Assembly: GCA_018105865.1 (NCBI GenBank)
Contig: CM030849.1
Location: forward strand, 6,846,497-6,910,496
Length of the DNA stretch: 64,000 nt
Reading direction: 5' to 3'
DNA from: Metaphire vulgaris
Taxonomy: Eukaryota; Annelida; Clitellata; Crassiclitellata; Megascolecidae
The position numbers and the translations under genes are program-made. This document shows positions 35,554 to 46,229 of this stretch, piece after piece. Within the stretch, counting starts at the first letter, position 1. Every line of letters starts with the position of its first letter. Below the pieces are notes generated by a model. The model was not told the DNA's origin. It ran no database searches and saw only the letters and a list, made by a program, of their open reading frames with translations.

Positions 35554-36041
35554 CGCTTTAGTAGCAGCACAACAGTAGCTGCTTATTCTTAGGCGCTCAG
35601 CTGCTCTTAAAATAGCTATGGGAAGGTGAAAGATCACCCAGGAAAAAGTCAATATCCGAAGGGCAGTGAGGCTAGGTTGTCACAGCTATGGAGGAAATGA
35701 TTGTAAAAAGGAAGAATTTAAGTTTAGACCTGAAGACTTGAGAAGATAATGCAGGAATTATAGGAAATGAGGATTCAGATTTTATTGATTGAACGTGTCC
35801 AAGTTCTACAGAGTACAGACTACAGTTGAAATAGCTATATCCGAAGTTTAATGGTCAGCCGGGCAAAGACAAATCCAGAAATCAGATTATACTAGACTGA
35901 GAGTGACTTATTTGCTGTAGTTTTGTAGCTTGAAAGAAAATACCGGACACATAAATGTCCGGTATTGCCTCCAATTTTTCACCGGACAAATTACCTAAAT
36001 ACCGGACAGTCCGGTCAAATACCGGACACCTGGCAACCCTA
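34924..36041. mobile_element. hAT element, 1118 bp, inserted in LINE tail
   Basis: Ends TAGGGTTGCCAGGT / complement; perfect target duplication TACCACCC (34916-34923, 36042-36049). Repeated ATACCGGACA phrases lie at both ends. The interior carries a tRNA-derived SINE (35130-35430), an AT microsatellite (35463-35552) and a LINE 3' segment (35555-35830) similar to 57880-58140. No transposase seen. Confidence 0.93.
35130..35430 (-). mobile_element. tRNA-derived SINE
   Basis: On the minus strand, TAGCAGAGTGGTAACAACG fits an RNA polymerase III A box and GGTCGCGGGTTCAATTCC fits a B box, spaced as in a tRNA. The body continues with GAGGGCGGTGGTAAATTGAG and ACGTGGGTCTCGGGAAAGTA. A diverged second copy is at 63835-63990. 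Confidence 0.75.
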
Positions 36042-36067
36042 TACCACCCTTATCATTTCTTTAGAAA

Positions 36068-36140
<73 letters not shown>

Positions 36141-36172
36141 TCATATAATAATTATTATAATTATAATTATAA

Positions 36173-36242
<70 letters not shown>
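36068..36242. repeat. Compound TAC/TAA/TTA microsatellite
   Basis: Successive (TAC)n, (TAA)n, imperfect AT and (TTA)n tracts at the end of the LINE tail. Confidence 0.95.
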
Positions 36243-36243
<1 letters not shown>

Positions 36244-36411
36244 ATGGGTGGTCTAAATAGCAAATACCTTATTAGGTCACTTTTATGTTTCGAGAAACGC
36301 CTTGCAAATAAATGACACTCGATGAAGTCTCCTATAGGCCTAATGCATCGTGGTTTATGGCAAACTTTTATTCTCGATCAGTCCCTATTTTATTGTTTTC
36401 AGTGTGAGATC

Positions 36412-36600
36412 TAGTCAGCAGTCATCAGCAACTATGGCAAACACACTAGAAGTATATAAACGAGAACTGAAAACTGCTCTGTATGTCCGCAGGTAACCAG
36501 AACATTGATCTTGGTCATATATACTGCAATATCTTATTTTTGGTGCCCTAGTGCTACTGCAGATAGCCTACTGTATTTGTTTGATATACCACTCTAATCA
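36412..36600 (+). mobile_element. LINE 3' end, second copy
   Basis: ATCAGCAACTATGGCAAACA, GAACTGAAAACTGCTCTGTA and AACCAGAACATTGATCTTGG repeat 34758-34850 almost exactly, then the same 3' tail, followed by a trinucleotide tract. Confidence 0.85.
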
Positions 36601-36612
36601 GTTTCCTATTGT

Positions 36613-36752
<140 letters not shown>

Positions 36753-36799
36753 GGGTGGTCTAAATAGCAAATACAGTACCTTATTAGTAGAGCTTGTAC

Positions 36800-38662
36800 A
36801 TCCCAAATCAAGGAAACCTTCTGTATTGTACCTGCAATTTTCATTTATCTTTAAAAAATTTACATTTATATAGCAAAATTCAATACATTTTTTCTCTTAT
36901 TCCTTCACATTTAGCACATAATGTGCACTATATGAATGAAATGAATCGGATTCTAGCGTCAGGCGTCTAGGTGTACGATTGTCTTCAAATAGTCTTTTAT
37001 GATTAGAATTATTATTAGGATTCAGGCTTAAAATAATGTTTGAAATTGCGCCTTTTATGTGAACTGAATTGTAACAAGACGCTACATACATTAGGAATTT
37101 CTGGAGCCAGGGTAAACATCCCCGCGGGTCAAACTTGGCCCGCGGACCTGGATTTTCGGACTATACTGACTTAGAGACACAGCGCTTAGGGTGCTTATTT
37201 TACTGCCAGAAAAGTGAAAATGAGTGATAAGGAAATGTCCGGATACAGATCCTGACAGGCTAATATATAATTGATTGCAGTTTTATTGGCTCGAGAGTTG
37301 ACTCTCTAATAGGCCTACATGTATCTATCTACGGCCTATCAAATATTCAGAAAGACCTTCCGGGTATTGATGTCCCATGACAAATTGACCCACGGTGCAA
37401 GTGAAGTCAAGTTTTGCAAATGTATAGCTAGAAATTGCTTGTTCGATGATGATTAAAATAACTCCTCAATCATCGAAAGCACTTCTTTTTAGCCAAAGTG
37501 ATGGTCGAGAAATTACCCTCAACTGAGACGCAGTCATGTAGCTGATCGAAAGATCTTGACTTGGGCAAATTGCATGAGATTCGGTGTCTAAAGTAGCGTG
37601 ACATGTAAAATCAGTCAGAAAAATATTGAATTTGAATCTTATAATTACAGTAATAATATTACGCTTATTGAATAATTCCAATGCTGTAGATTATACATTC
37701 GAATATTAGAAAAATGATTTTTAAAAGTTTGTCAGACATCATAATACAAGTATTCGCCAATGGATTGAATAGCGAAATAAAAACGATTTGAAAATTTCAA
37801 CATCTAGCTCTTACGATCCAGCAAAGTCATGATATCAAATGCCAAATTGACCACGTTGAATTAGGCGTGTGCTGCGGTACGTAACAATTGGGCGATAACA
37901 ACTGGACGACGAACGACTCGGCGACGGATACGATAGAGTATAGGCTGGAGGGTAGGGCAGGGTGTGGGTTGGGCGTTGTAAGGGAAGTGTGGGGTAGCCT
38001 GGTAGGTGTGTGAGAAGGGAAGAGGATGGGTAAGAGGAGAGGAGGAGGAGTGGGTAAGAAGAGTAGAAATGCATGTAAGTTGTATTAGGCTATATAGAAT
38101 AATAAGTCTATCAATACAATGATAGAGCGAAGCAGTTGTCAATCACCATGGGTCAGAAACCTCTTAGCAAGCATTGCGCTGTCGTGGCTCGACCATGAAC
38201 CCAACTTCAGAAATTTATTTTCATTAAAACTCCTGCAATTTATAGGCATTATATTGAAATGTCAGTTATATTTTAACAAGTTATTAAAGAGTTTATCGAT
38301 TAATATTTGTATGTACATTTTCTTACTCGACTGCCCACCACCGTCCCTCCTTTTAAAGTGGGCAAAGACCGTTGACCTGCAGTAGCCGACTTCAAAGATC
38401 TGCCAACCTTCTTCCCACTCCATCGCCTTGCAGTAGCTCTCCTTTGAACTCTACTTCAAACATTTCCCAGCCCCTTAAACTTTAAAGACTTTATCGTCGA
38501 GTTTTTCGTCGCCCAGTTGATCTGGCGACCAGTTCTTCGTCGCCGAGTCCTTCGTCGCCGAGTCGAAGTCGCCAAGTCGTTCTTTCCCGCGTGTGTTGAT
38601 ATTGTGTGTTTATTATAACCACTTCCAGTTTCAGCCAAAAAAATCACTTGAAGCCTATACGG
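36800..38662. other. Intergenic
   Basis: No gene recognised. The phrase CAGGGTAAACATCCCCGCG at about 37108 resembles a single hAT end. A GTCGCCGAGTC-type short tandem lies at about 38490-38580. The rest is featureless to me. Confidence 0.35.
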
Positions 38663-38854
38663 CAGTGGCGGCTCTAGGATTTGGCAAGTGGGGGCCGTTT
38701 GGGGGCAACTTCTAATCATGGGGGCCAACCATTTGTTGTTTAACGTATGTAGCATTAAGTATAGGGTCCCAACTGGGGGGGGCACTGGGGGGGCCAGGCA
38801 GTCAATAGGGGGGGTCACGGGCCCCCCCTGGCCCGCCCGGTGGAGCCGCCACTG
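38663..38854. mobile_element. hAT MITE (CAGTGGCGGCTC family), intact copy D
   Basis: Same ends and interior as copy B. Perfect target duplication CTATACGG (38655-38662, 38855-38862). Confidence 0.92.
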
Positions 38855-38994
38855 CTATACGGGTTAACACTCAACTTTTTCAAATGCTCTTAAAAGATCA
38901 TGATTTCGAAGACTAATCGGAAATATTATCTTTATGGAGTAGTAGCACTTCTCTATCAGAATGTTTAGGATCGGTATATACATGTATGTCTTGA

Positions 38995-39360
38995 AATCGC
39001 TTCACTGGCTCAAAGTTCCAGAACGGATACATTTCAAGATTCTATGCCTGACCTACAACGCCATCCAGCTCTCAAAGTCCACGTACCTTCTTAATCTCTT
39101 TGCAATTCAAACGAAACGCTGAACTCGTTCATCTGCCGCCTGACACTCATTCGGCCAACAGCCATGTCACTAAAAATCTCAGATCGGTCGATTTCATACA
39201 CTGCACCTCGTCTCTAGAATGATCTTCCGTCAGTGACTCGAATGATCAATAACTCTGGTTCTCCTCAGTCATTAAATCATTCTCCATTGGCCATCACCCC
39301 ATAAACTTTCCGAAAACAAATTAAAACTATTCTCTTCAGAAAATCTTATGGCGAAACCCT
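38995..39360 (+). mobile_element. LINE ORF2 C-terminal fragment
   Basis: LKSLHWLKVPERIHFKILCL, TYLLNLFAIQTKR and later, after frameshifts, a FRKQLKTILFRKSYGE-like end match the C-terminus of CR1/L2 ORF2. Both ends are truncated. Confidence 0.75.
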
Positions 39361-39369
39361 TACTATAAG

Positions 39370-40759
39370 TCAGGCATTCTATCCACCGCAAATCGTGTTA
39401 TCATCCTCCATGAAAAATAATTTTCGGATATGTAAAAAGTAAGTCAAAGTGAAATACCCAAGTGGGACCCATTACAGATAACTCTGAAGAAGCAGTACAA
39501 GAAGAAGGTACGATAGATAAATATTGGACGACTACTTTGGATCATAATTCACAAGGGCAGACGCGTCGTCGTCCGTGTTACCAGAGTTGCCATTGTTGTC
39601 GTTGTTGCTTGGTTTGTTAATAAATAAATAAACCAATCAAAAGGAAGCTGCATTCTTGTCTTTTGAAGTCGCCGTGACGAAGGAGTCACAGCGCATTGTC
39701 GGTGATGGTGATGGTGAACCTTGACTGCGATGAGAAAGACTTAGGGCCTACCTGTTGTCGCGTTAGTGCCCAGGAGGTCAACTCTGAGCCGAGAAGAAGT
39801 AGACGGAATGAGACAGACGCCCACCTGTCGAGGCACTGGGAGTCAGTTTGGTGATTAAACCGTTGAGAAAAGCGACGGGACCTCCCCGTCCATTCAGGCA
39901 GGGTGACACCGGTTATTGGTAAAACCGCCGAGGAAACACATAGACGCCGCTGCCCGTCTAGGAACGAGAGCAAAAGAAACCAAGCGTGCTAAGAAGCCGC
40001 AACAGAGGAAAGACATTGCCGCCTGTCTTTAAGAGAGCGGAAGTTACAGAGAATGAAGAGGCGTAATACAAAGTCGAAGGCCAGTGACCAAGAATATGCA
40101 CAGAAATCGCTTAAGGCGCCGAGGCCAAGCGGTGGCAAGGGATAAGAGGAACCAGTTAACGTGCCTCTCGGAAGAGGCCGTGGTCAAGACAGACAGAGAT
40201 ACGTCAGACGAGAAAATTCGGGACCCTGTGTTGAGGAGCGGTCATCTTCAGTATGCTACCTGCCCGGCAGTCGTCGTGGACACCTCGTTCGATGGCTGTG
40301 AGTTGGAAAGCGGAACAGACGCCGCCGATCGTACATTTGTTTTAAAGCAATTCCTATTCTGTCACAACCATGAAAAAAATGCGCGTAATGAGATAAAACT
40401 GTTTTGGACTACATGCATTGTATATATGCATTGCGAAGCTGCCATATGGCCCTAAAGATTTCCTACACGCTACTGGCTTTACTGGCGCAGAATAACAGAT
40501 ACAGAGCTAGCAATATATTCCCACAATTTTGTAAAGAATGTGGCATTAATTGTCTTGTTTTCATTTTAGGAATATTTTTGTAATAGATATCGAGTCTATT
40601 AATGCATGCATTCCCTAAAATGGTTTAGTATACTTTGTTCTAGGTGTACTAAATGTCAGAGCGCAATCACAAGGTTTCTTCTAGTTTGCATACAGTATAT
40701 ATACATATATATAGACTACTGTACCTATATGTATGTACATATATATACACTCTATAGCC
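39370..40759. other. Intergenic, upstream of the ankyrin-cGAS-like gene
   Basis: The 123-codon frame at 40084 has no recognisable family or context. A TA-rich patch lies at 40695-40750. No convincing promoter. Confidence 0.35.
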
Positions 40760-41006
40760 TAACTTTCATTGTTGATCATGGACCTGATATTTGCAATTGT
40801 AATGAGCATATAAATAAAAAACTTTCACCTGCTGCTAACAGAAAGTCATCGTTAAGGTGGGGGCTTTGATGGAGTGTAATGTGAATGAAAGAAATTCAAT
40901 CGGACAGACTACATTGATGTTTGCTTGTGATACTGAAAAAACGTTTGTGAAATACGTTAACGCTGACAGATTTAACGTTGTACATCTTATGACAGATTTC
41001 TTCTAA
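40760..41006 (+). other. Conserved 5' flank with a 45-codon ankyrin-like ORF
   Basis: 40775-40875 matches 23195-23290 upstream of the broken paralogue. A short frame 40869-41006 begins MECNVNERNSIGQTTLMFAC and resembles one ankyrin helix pair (compare GRNEKGETLLMLACEK in the main protein). It could be an upstream exon, an upstream ORF in the leader, or a relic of another copy. The paralogue has a stop at the fourth codon here, so it is not conserved as a peptide. Confidence 0.5.
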
Positions 41007-41028
41007 CTTGCAATAAGCTTAATTCTTA

Positions 41029-44000
41029 ATGAAATACTGTAGAAAGGAAGAAAATCAATCAAACTCAGACAACGAGAACATACCATGGTGGCGGTTTAGT
41101 GACATTTTAAGGAATTTATCTAACGAAATAAGTCGGGCTGGTGACATTATAGGGAATTTATTTAACGAAAGAAGTCAATCAAATTCAGACAACGAGAGCA
41201 TGCCATGGTGGCTGGTTGGTGACGTTTTGAGGAATTTTGCTAACGGAATAAGTTGGGCTGGTGACATTATAAGGAATTTATCTAACGAAAGAAGTCAATC
41301 AAATTCAAACAACAAGCGCATACAATGGTGGCGAGTTGGTGACATTTTAAGGAAAATATCTAACAATATAAGTCGGGTTGGTGACATTTTAAGGTATTTA
41401 TCTAACGGAATAAGTCAACTAAATGTAAACGACGAAGGCAGTCAATCAAATTCAGATGACGGATGCAACCAATCAAATAAAGACAACGAGAACATATCAC
41501 GGCGGCGGGTAATTGGTGACATTTCAAGAAATTTATCTAACAAAATAAGTCGGGCTGGTGACAGTTTAAGAAATTTATCTAACGAAATAAGTCAACTAGA
41601 TGTAGACGACGAAGACAGTACATCAAATTCAGATGACGGAAGCAACCAATCAAATCCAGACAACGAGAACATACCATGGAGGCAGGTTGGTGACACTTTA
41701 AAGAATTTCTTTGACAAAAGATGTCAATCAAATTCAGATGACGGAAGCAACCAATCAAATTCAGACGACGAGAGCACACGACGAGAATGGTTTGGCGACA
41801 TTCAAAGGAATTCATTTGACGAACGAAGTCAATCAAATTCAGACGAAACCTGCAAAAAAATGCAATCCATTATTCCGAATGACAAAGCATATGCATCTGC
41901 TGCCAAATCTGAGGTCTTCGGGATTGTCAGGAATCATAAAAAGATGGCCATCAATACCATCGATTTAAATCTAACTGGAATTCCAAGAATTTTTGAAGAG
42001 ATGTTCAGTACGATTACATCCGAATCGTTGTGGCGTGCAGTTGAAAACGGAGATAAGGAAGCTGTGACAGAATTTCTTAAGAGCTGTCAGATCTTTGAAG
42101 CAAGATTTCATGAATCTGTTCGTGAAATGTTAGAAAGGATAGATGATGCCAGCGAAAGAGACATCAACGCTAGAGATGAAAAAGGAAAAACTCCTCTTTC
42201 GTTCGCTAAACAGACACACAATGCAGAAATTGTAATGACGATTGAACATAAATTATTTTTAAGAGCAGTTGAAAATGGTGACATTGAAGCGGTTAACACC
42301 TATCTGTCTATCAAAAAATCGAATTTCGAAGTTTTATATCGTCGTCAAGCTTCAAAAGTTTTTATAACTCATTCGCTGTGGTTAAAGGCTGTTACTAAAG
42401 CACGAGACAATGATCATGACGAAATGCTGAATCTGCTGTTTAACGATGATCGTTTTATCCACGGATTTAATGAAGATGGTCAAACTATTCTTCATCAAGC
42501 TGTAGCAGAATACTTGGAAACTAAACATGATTCCAGGAAGTTGAAAACTATTGACATCTTGCTAAAATCCAGGAAATTCAGTGCAAACATTTTGAACTTG
42601 CAGAAGGAGGCCATTTTTGAAATAATTTGTAAAATAAAGCCTAAATACGACTGCAAAATAGGTGATCTTCTGCAGATGCTTCTCCAAAATGAAATTGATT
42701 TAAATGGTAGAAACGAAAAGGGAGAAACTTTATTGATGCTTGCATGTGAAAAGAGACGCATGGACATTGTTCGCAGTTTGTTAAAATTGGCTTCACGTGA
42801 ATTTGTTCTTGACATCGACGCTGTTGATAAATCTGGTGAAACGGCTTTAATGAAAGCGAAACGAAATCATGATTTAGAAGGTGTTGCGGATTTGTTAATA
42901 TTAAAATTGATTTATGCAATTGAAGATGAAAACGTAAACATTGTGAAATCCATGCTAGACGAGTTCCGTAATACGCCAGACATCTTAGTGAAATCGTGGA
43001 GCTCGAATCAAGACCTCGATGAGAAGTCGGTATCACGGAGAAAAAAAGCTGATATCTGGATAGATGCCATTTACATAGTAATGGAAAATGATACAAAACA
43101 TGCAGAAGAAATTCTGAAACTTCTTTTGGATTGTGGCGTACTTTTAAGTCAAGAGATTGAAACAGGATATTTCTCATTTACACATCTTATGCCCGGATGG
43201 CAATCTGACGACGATGAAAGACTTCGTTTAATTGAACTGCTTTTAAAGACAGAAAAAATCAATGTGAACGATAGAGATATATATGGGAAAACAGCGCTAC
43301 ATTATGCGGAAGAAAAAAAATTAATTTCGTTACTCATTGGCTATGGTGCAGATGTCAGTAGAAAAGACAACGAAGGAAAGACACCGTTAATGAGTATTTC
43401 AGGCAAGGGTGGCATAGATAGACCTCACCCTTTGCGGACACTCCTGGAAGAGGCGGGAACATTGATGAATCTGGACGCCGTGGATTGTCATGGTCGAACG
43501 GCCTTAATGCATTCGGTAATTTCACATCGTTTGCAGCATGTTGAATTTCTCCTTAAAAAAGGCGCATCAATCAATTTATCCGATCATTTTGGATTTACTG
43601 CTCTCCATTATGCTTTACTTGGGGATATTTGGGAACATGCCGTATTTCCGCGAAATTCTGAAGAATTGAAGAAAATAAAAGAATTGACAATTTCATTCGA
43701 TACAGAAACTCACAAGCACTGTGCCTGGAATCATAAATATTTGGGTGAGATGAAAAGAAAAATAGTTAAAATATTGTTGAAGAGACCAGATATAGATGTG
43801 AATATATTAAGCATTGAAACGTTTTCGCCATTGGATATAGCTGAAGGACAGATTCCGGAAATTCCGTCTTCAATTAAAGACGCTTTGAAGAAGAAAGGAG
43901 CGGTTTTAAACGTTTTTCGGGAAACAGAATCGCAGTCAACAAGATGCAAGTTAGCTGCGAAAACACGTATTTACTCTCGGTTAACAAGTGATTTTCATCT

Positions 44001-46005
44001 GGATTTTAAATTCAAGTTGACAATGACTTTGAAACAACTCGCAAAAAGAGTTGGCATATCCTTTAATAATCTTGATATTAAAAGTTCATATTTTCGCTTA
44101 CTTAAAAAGAGATGGATGACTTTAATCGAGACATTTAAAGAACATCTAGTCTCAGAGAAAGACCAACAGGGAAGAACAGCCTTGCATTTCACGGCAATTT
44201 CCTCTCATTCTCAATTCTCAATTCTAAAAGTTAGCGAGTGCAAAAGCTATTTAGCGAATGCGATTGCTGGTAAGTTACTCGATATCGGTTGCAGTGTCAA
44301 TGAAACTGACATTTTCGGACGCACTCCGTTGCATTACTCTAACAACATATTATGGGAATTTCTTGTATCTAAAGGAGCCGATCTATCAATTAAAGATAAA
44401 GACGGATATATTGCGATTGAAAAAACTTCACGTGAGTCTTATGATAAAGTCTCTTATGCAGTTTATTATGCCACAGATCGAGATGAAACCTATGAAACTT
44501 ATTTAATTCGTCTAATGAGTAATAGACAAATAGAGATAACTGTTGATTTTCGAGTTAACAATGACGAGGAAGTTCCTCAATTGTGGCGTGAAACTGAAAC
44601 TGTTCCAAGATTTATAGAAATTATTCGTAAATATGCACCAGAATTACTATGGAAATATTGCGAATGTGCATTTCGTCATCCTTTAGCTAACCAAATCAGA
44701 GAAGAAGTGATAGATTTGATGAACGCCATTGCCAAAGAGATTGAAAGACTGGATCCGAGATTTGCAATTAGACCTGAACTTGTTGGAAGCTCCAATGAAG
44801 GAACAAGACTTGGCAAACCAGATGAATTCGATTTTTGCTTTGTTATTATAAAGTTCGGTGAGCTTTCCGAAGTTTTTCAGTCTCCAGAACTTCCCACTGG
44901 ATTTGTTCGTCTAAAGCGAAAGCCAACAAAAGTAGACGAAACAAGGGATTTTGACAGTTTCTTTGGAAAAGATGGAATACTGAACACTGAAAAACTTAAT
45001 TGTCAATTTTTAACCATATTACGTAACGCCCTGGTTAATATTGAAAGGGAAATGAGTTTGGAGTGGAATTTGGAATTGGGAAGATCCGATTTATACGAAC
45101 AGGCAAAATATGCGCTTAATGAAAATGTTTATCCCAAAATGAAAAAAGTGACAAATATTGTGCTGATTAAGCCTCTGATATTTGCTTTAGTAGATAGGAT
45201 TTCAATAGACATTGTTCCTTGCATTCATATTGATGGTTGGTGGCCGGAGGAAGCCATATCCAATGTGAGCGATGAAATTAAGAAGTTCGGTTGCAACTTG
45301 GTCTTTGATAATCCTGATGAACTCTATCGTTGGGCTCCATATTCGGAATCATGCGCAAGGATTTCATTTTCCAAAGCCGAGAGCGACATGATTAAAAAGA
45401 GTTGTGAGATTGCAAGGGAAGCTTATATGCTTGGGAAGACGATGATGAAGAAAGCGGAGTGTTATGCTTCCCAATACATGATGAAGAATTGTGTATTGTA
45501 TTGCATTGAAGCATTATCGCCATCTTCTGAGAAAGCATCTCAACTGGGATTGAGTTTTGAAGACATGAAACACAAATTCCATCATATGGATCGCTATGTG
45601 TGGTTGAAGTGTATTTTAAAATGTCATCTTGAATTTGTTGCACAGGATTTTTGTCCATGTTATTTTCTGCCGACTTTCAGTGCCTTGTCGCTAATTGAAA
45701 TTATGCAAACACTAGAACATTATCTTAAAAAAGTTTCCTTTCATTGGATTGCTCATCATCAACCTCGCTTTCCCCGGTCGTGTAAAAACGCTTGCGCGCT
45801 GTATCGTTGCGTTTCAAATGACATTTCCGAGGCATCATACACTTTGCCAGCTCCCGATCCACTCTGGGAACGTTTTGATCGAAAACAGTTGATCGAAAGT
45901 CTGTGTGAGATCGCGTACAAGAAACTCGAAATATTCAATGACATCTCCGAGATATTTGATTGCGAATACTGCGAAAATTTCACAGTTGAAACAATATGGG
46001 TTTAG
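41029..46005 (+). CDS. Ankyrin-repeat cGAS-like nucleotidyltransferase (candidate cGLR), 1658 aa
   Basis: Intact single-exon ORF. Residues 1-285: Asn/Ser/Asp-rich, six 40-residue-type repeats. Residues about 330-1165: ten or more ankyrin repeats (GETLLMLACEKRRMDIVRSL, GKTALHYAEEKKLISLLIGY, GRTPLHYSN). Residues about 1215-1640: Mab-21/cGAS-type enzyme. G1253-S1254 begins the NTase motif; E1266 and D1268 (DEFDFCF) and D1394 (ISIDIVPC) are the three metal ligands, and the GS-to-Glu spacing equals that of human cGAS as I recall it. FVRLKRKP, ARISFSKAESDM and the CPCYFLPTF region follow cGAS order. The cGAS zinc-thumb HxxxxxCC motif is not seen. Family members sense nucleic acid or other ligands and make cyclic dinucleotides for STING; activity and ligand here are inferred. 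The start ATG is the first in frame but may not be the true one. The neighbouring paralogue at 23499 is broken. Alternative: an inactive Mab-21 relative, less likely with all three acids kept. Confidence 0.9.
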   Translation: MKYCRKEENQSNSDNENIPWWRFSDILRNLSNEISRAGDIIGNLFNERSQSNSDNESMPWWLVGDVLRNFANGISWAGDIIRNLSNERSQSNSNNKRIQWWRVGDILRKISNNISRVGDILRYLSNGISQLNVNDEGSQSNSDDGCNQSNKDNENISRRRVIGDISRNLSNKISRAGDSLRNLSNEISQLDVDDEDSTSNSDDGSNQSNPDNENIPWRQVGDTLKNFFDKRCQSNSDDGSNQSNSDDESTRREWFGDIQRNSFDERSQSNSDETCKKMQSIIPNDKAYASAAKSEVFGIVRNHKKMAINTIDLNLTGIPRIFEEMFSTITSESLWRAVENGDKEAVTEFLKSCQIFEARFHESVREMLERIDDASERDINARDEKGKTPLSFAKQTHNAEIVMTIEHKLFLRAVENGDIEAVNTYLSIKKSNFEVLYRRQASKVFITHSLWLKAVTKARDNDHDEMLNLLFNDDRFIHGFNEDGQTILHQAVAEYLETKHDSRKLKTIDILLKSRKFSANILNLQKEAIFEIICKIKPKYDCKIGDLLQMLLQNEIDLNGRNEKGETLLMLACEKRRMDIVRSLLKLASREFVLDIDAVDKSGETALMKAKRNHDLEGVADLLILKLIYAIEDENVNIVKSMLDEFRNTPDILVKSWSSNQDLDEKSVSRRKKADIWIDAIYIVMENDTKHAEEILKLLLDCGVLLSQEIETGYFSFTHLMPGWQSDDDERLRLIELLLKTEKINVNDRDIYGKTALHYAEEKKLISLLIGYGADVSRKDNEGKTPLMSISGKGGIDRPHPLRTLLEEAGTLMNLDAVDCHGRTALMHSVISHRLQHVEFLLKKGASINLSDHFGFTALHYALLGDIWEHAVFPRNSEELKKIKELTISFDTETHKHCAWNHKYLGEMKRKIVKILLKRPDIDVNILSIETFSPLDIAEGQIPEIPSSIKDALKKKGAVLNVFRETESQSTRCKLAAKTRIYSRLTSDFHLDFKFKLTMTLKQLAKRVGISFNNLDIKSSYFRLLKKRWMTLIETFKEHLVSEKDQQGRTALHFTAISSHSQFSILKVSECKSYLANAIAGKLLDIGCSVNETDIFGRTPLHYSNNILWEFLVSKGADLSIKDKDGYIAIEKTSRESYDKVSYAVYYATDRDETYETYLIRLMSNRQIEITVDFRVNNDEEVPQLWRETETVPRFIEIIRKYAPELLWKYCECAFRHPLANQIREEVIDLMNAIAKEIERLDPRFAIRPELVGSSNEGTRLGKPDEFDFCFVIIKFGELSEVFQSPELPTGFVRLKRKPTKVDETRDFDSFFGKDGILNTEKLNCQFLTILRNALVNIEREMSLEWNLELGRSDLYEQAKYALNENVYPKMKKVTNIVLIKPLIFALVDRISIDIVPCIHIDGWWPEEAISNVSDEIKKFGCNLVFDNPDELYRWAPYSESCARISFSKAESDMIKKSCEIAREAYMLGKTMMKKAECYASQYMMKNCVLYCIEALSPSSEKASQLGLSFEDMKHKFHHMDRYVWLKCILKCHLEFVAQDFCPCYFLPTFSALSLIEIMQTLEHYLKKVSFHWIAHHQPRFPRSCKNACALYRCVSNDISEASYTLPAPDPLWERFDRKQLIESLCEIAYKKLEIFNDISEIFDCEYCENFTVETIWV
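41056..41870 (+). repeat. 120-bp in-frame tandem repeat coding the N-terminal region
   Basis: Three clear 40-codon units start at QSNSDNENIPWWRFSDILRN, QSNSDNESMPWWLVGDVLRN and QSNSNNKRIQWWRVGDILRK; each has an acidic Asn/Ser half and an amphipathic half with GDI-x-RNLSN. Three further, diverged units follow with extra SQSNSDDG inserts. It is absent from the broken paralogue, so it was gained or lost after the duplication. Confidence 0.9.
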
Positions 46006-46029
46006 CATGAGTTAACATGTATGGGAAGA

Positions 46030-46199
46030 CAGTGGCGGCTCTAAGATTTGGCAAGTGGGTGGCAACTTCTAATCATGGGGGCAACCATTTGTTGTTAGGT
46101 ATGTAGTATTAAGTATAGGTCCCAACAAGGGGGCCACTGTTGGGCCAGGCACTCAATAGGGGGCACGGGCCCCACGGGCCCCCTGTGGAGCCGCCACTG
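46030..46199. mobile_element. hAT MITE (CAGTGGCGGCTC family), copy E, 24 bp after the stop codon
   Basis: Perfect target duplication TGGGAAGA (46022-46029, 46200-46207). The paralogue at 28540 has the uninterrupted site (GGTGAAGATAATGCAG), so this insertion is younger than the gene duplication. It lies in the probable 3' UTR. Confidence 0.95.
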
Positions 46200-46229
46200 T
46201 GGGAAGATAATGCAGAATACGCAAAAACC

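Noticed and set aside
40084..40455. 123-codon ORF upstream of the cGAS-like gene
   Set aside because: No motif, no homologous frame in the paralogue's upstream region, and strong arginine bias.
41029..46005. Retrotransposed origin of the intronless cGAS-like gene
   Set aside because: The paralogues share 5' and 3' flanking DNA, so the duplication was at DNA level; no poly-A tract or target duplication bounds the ORF.
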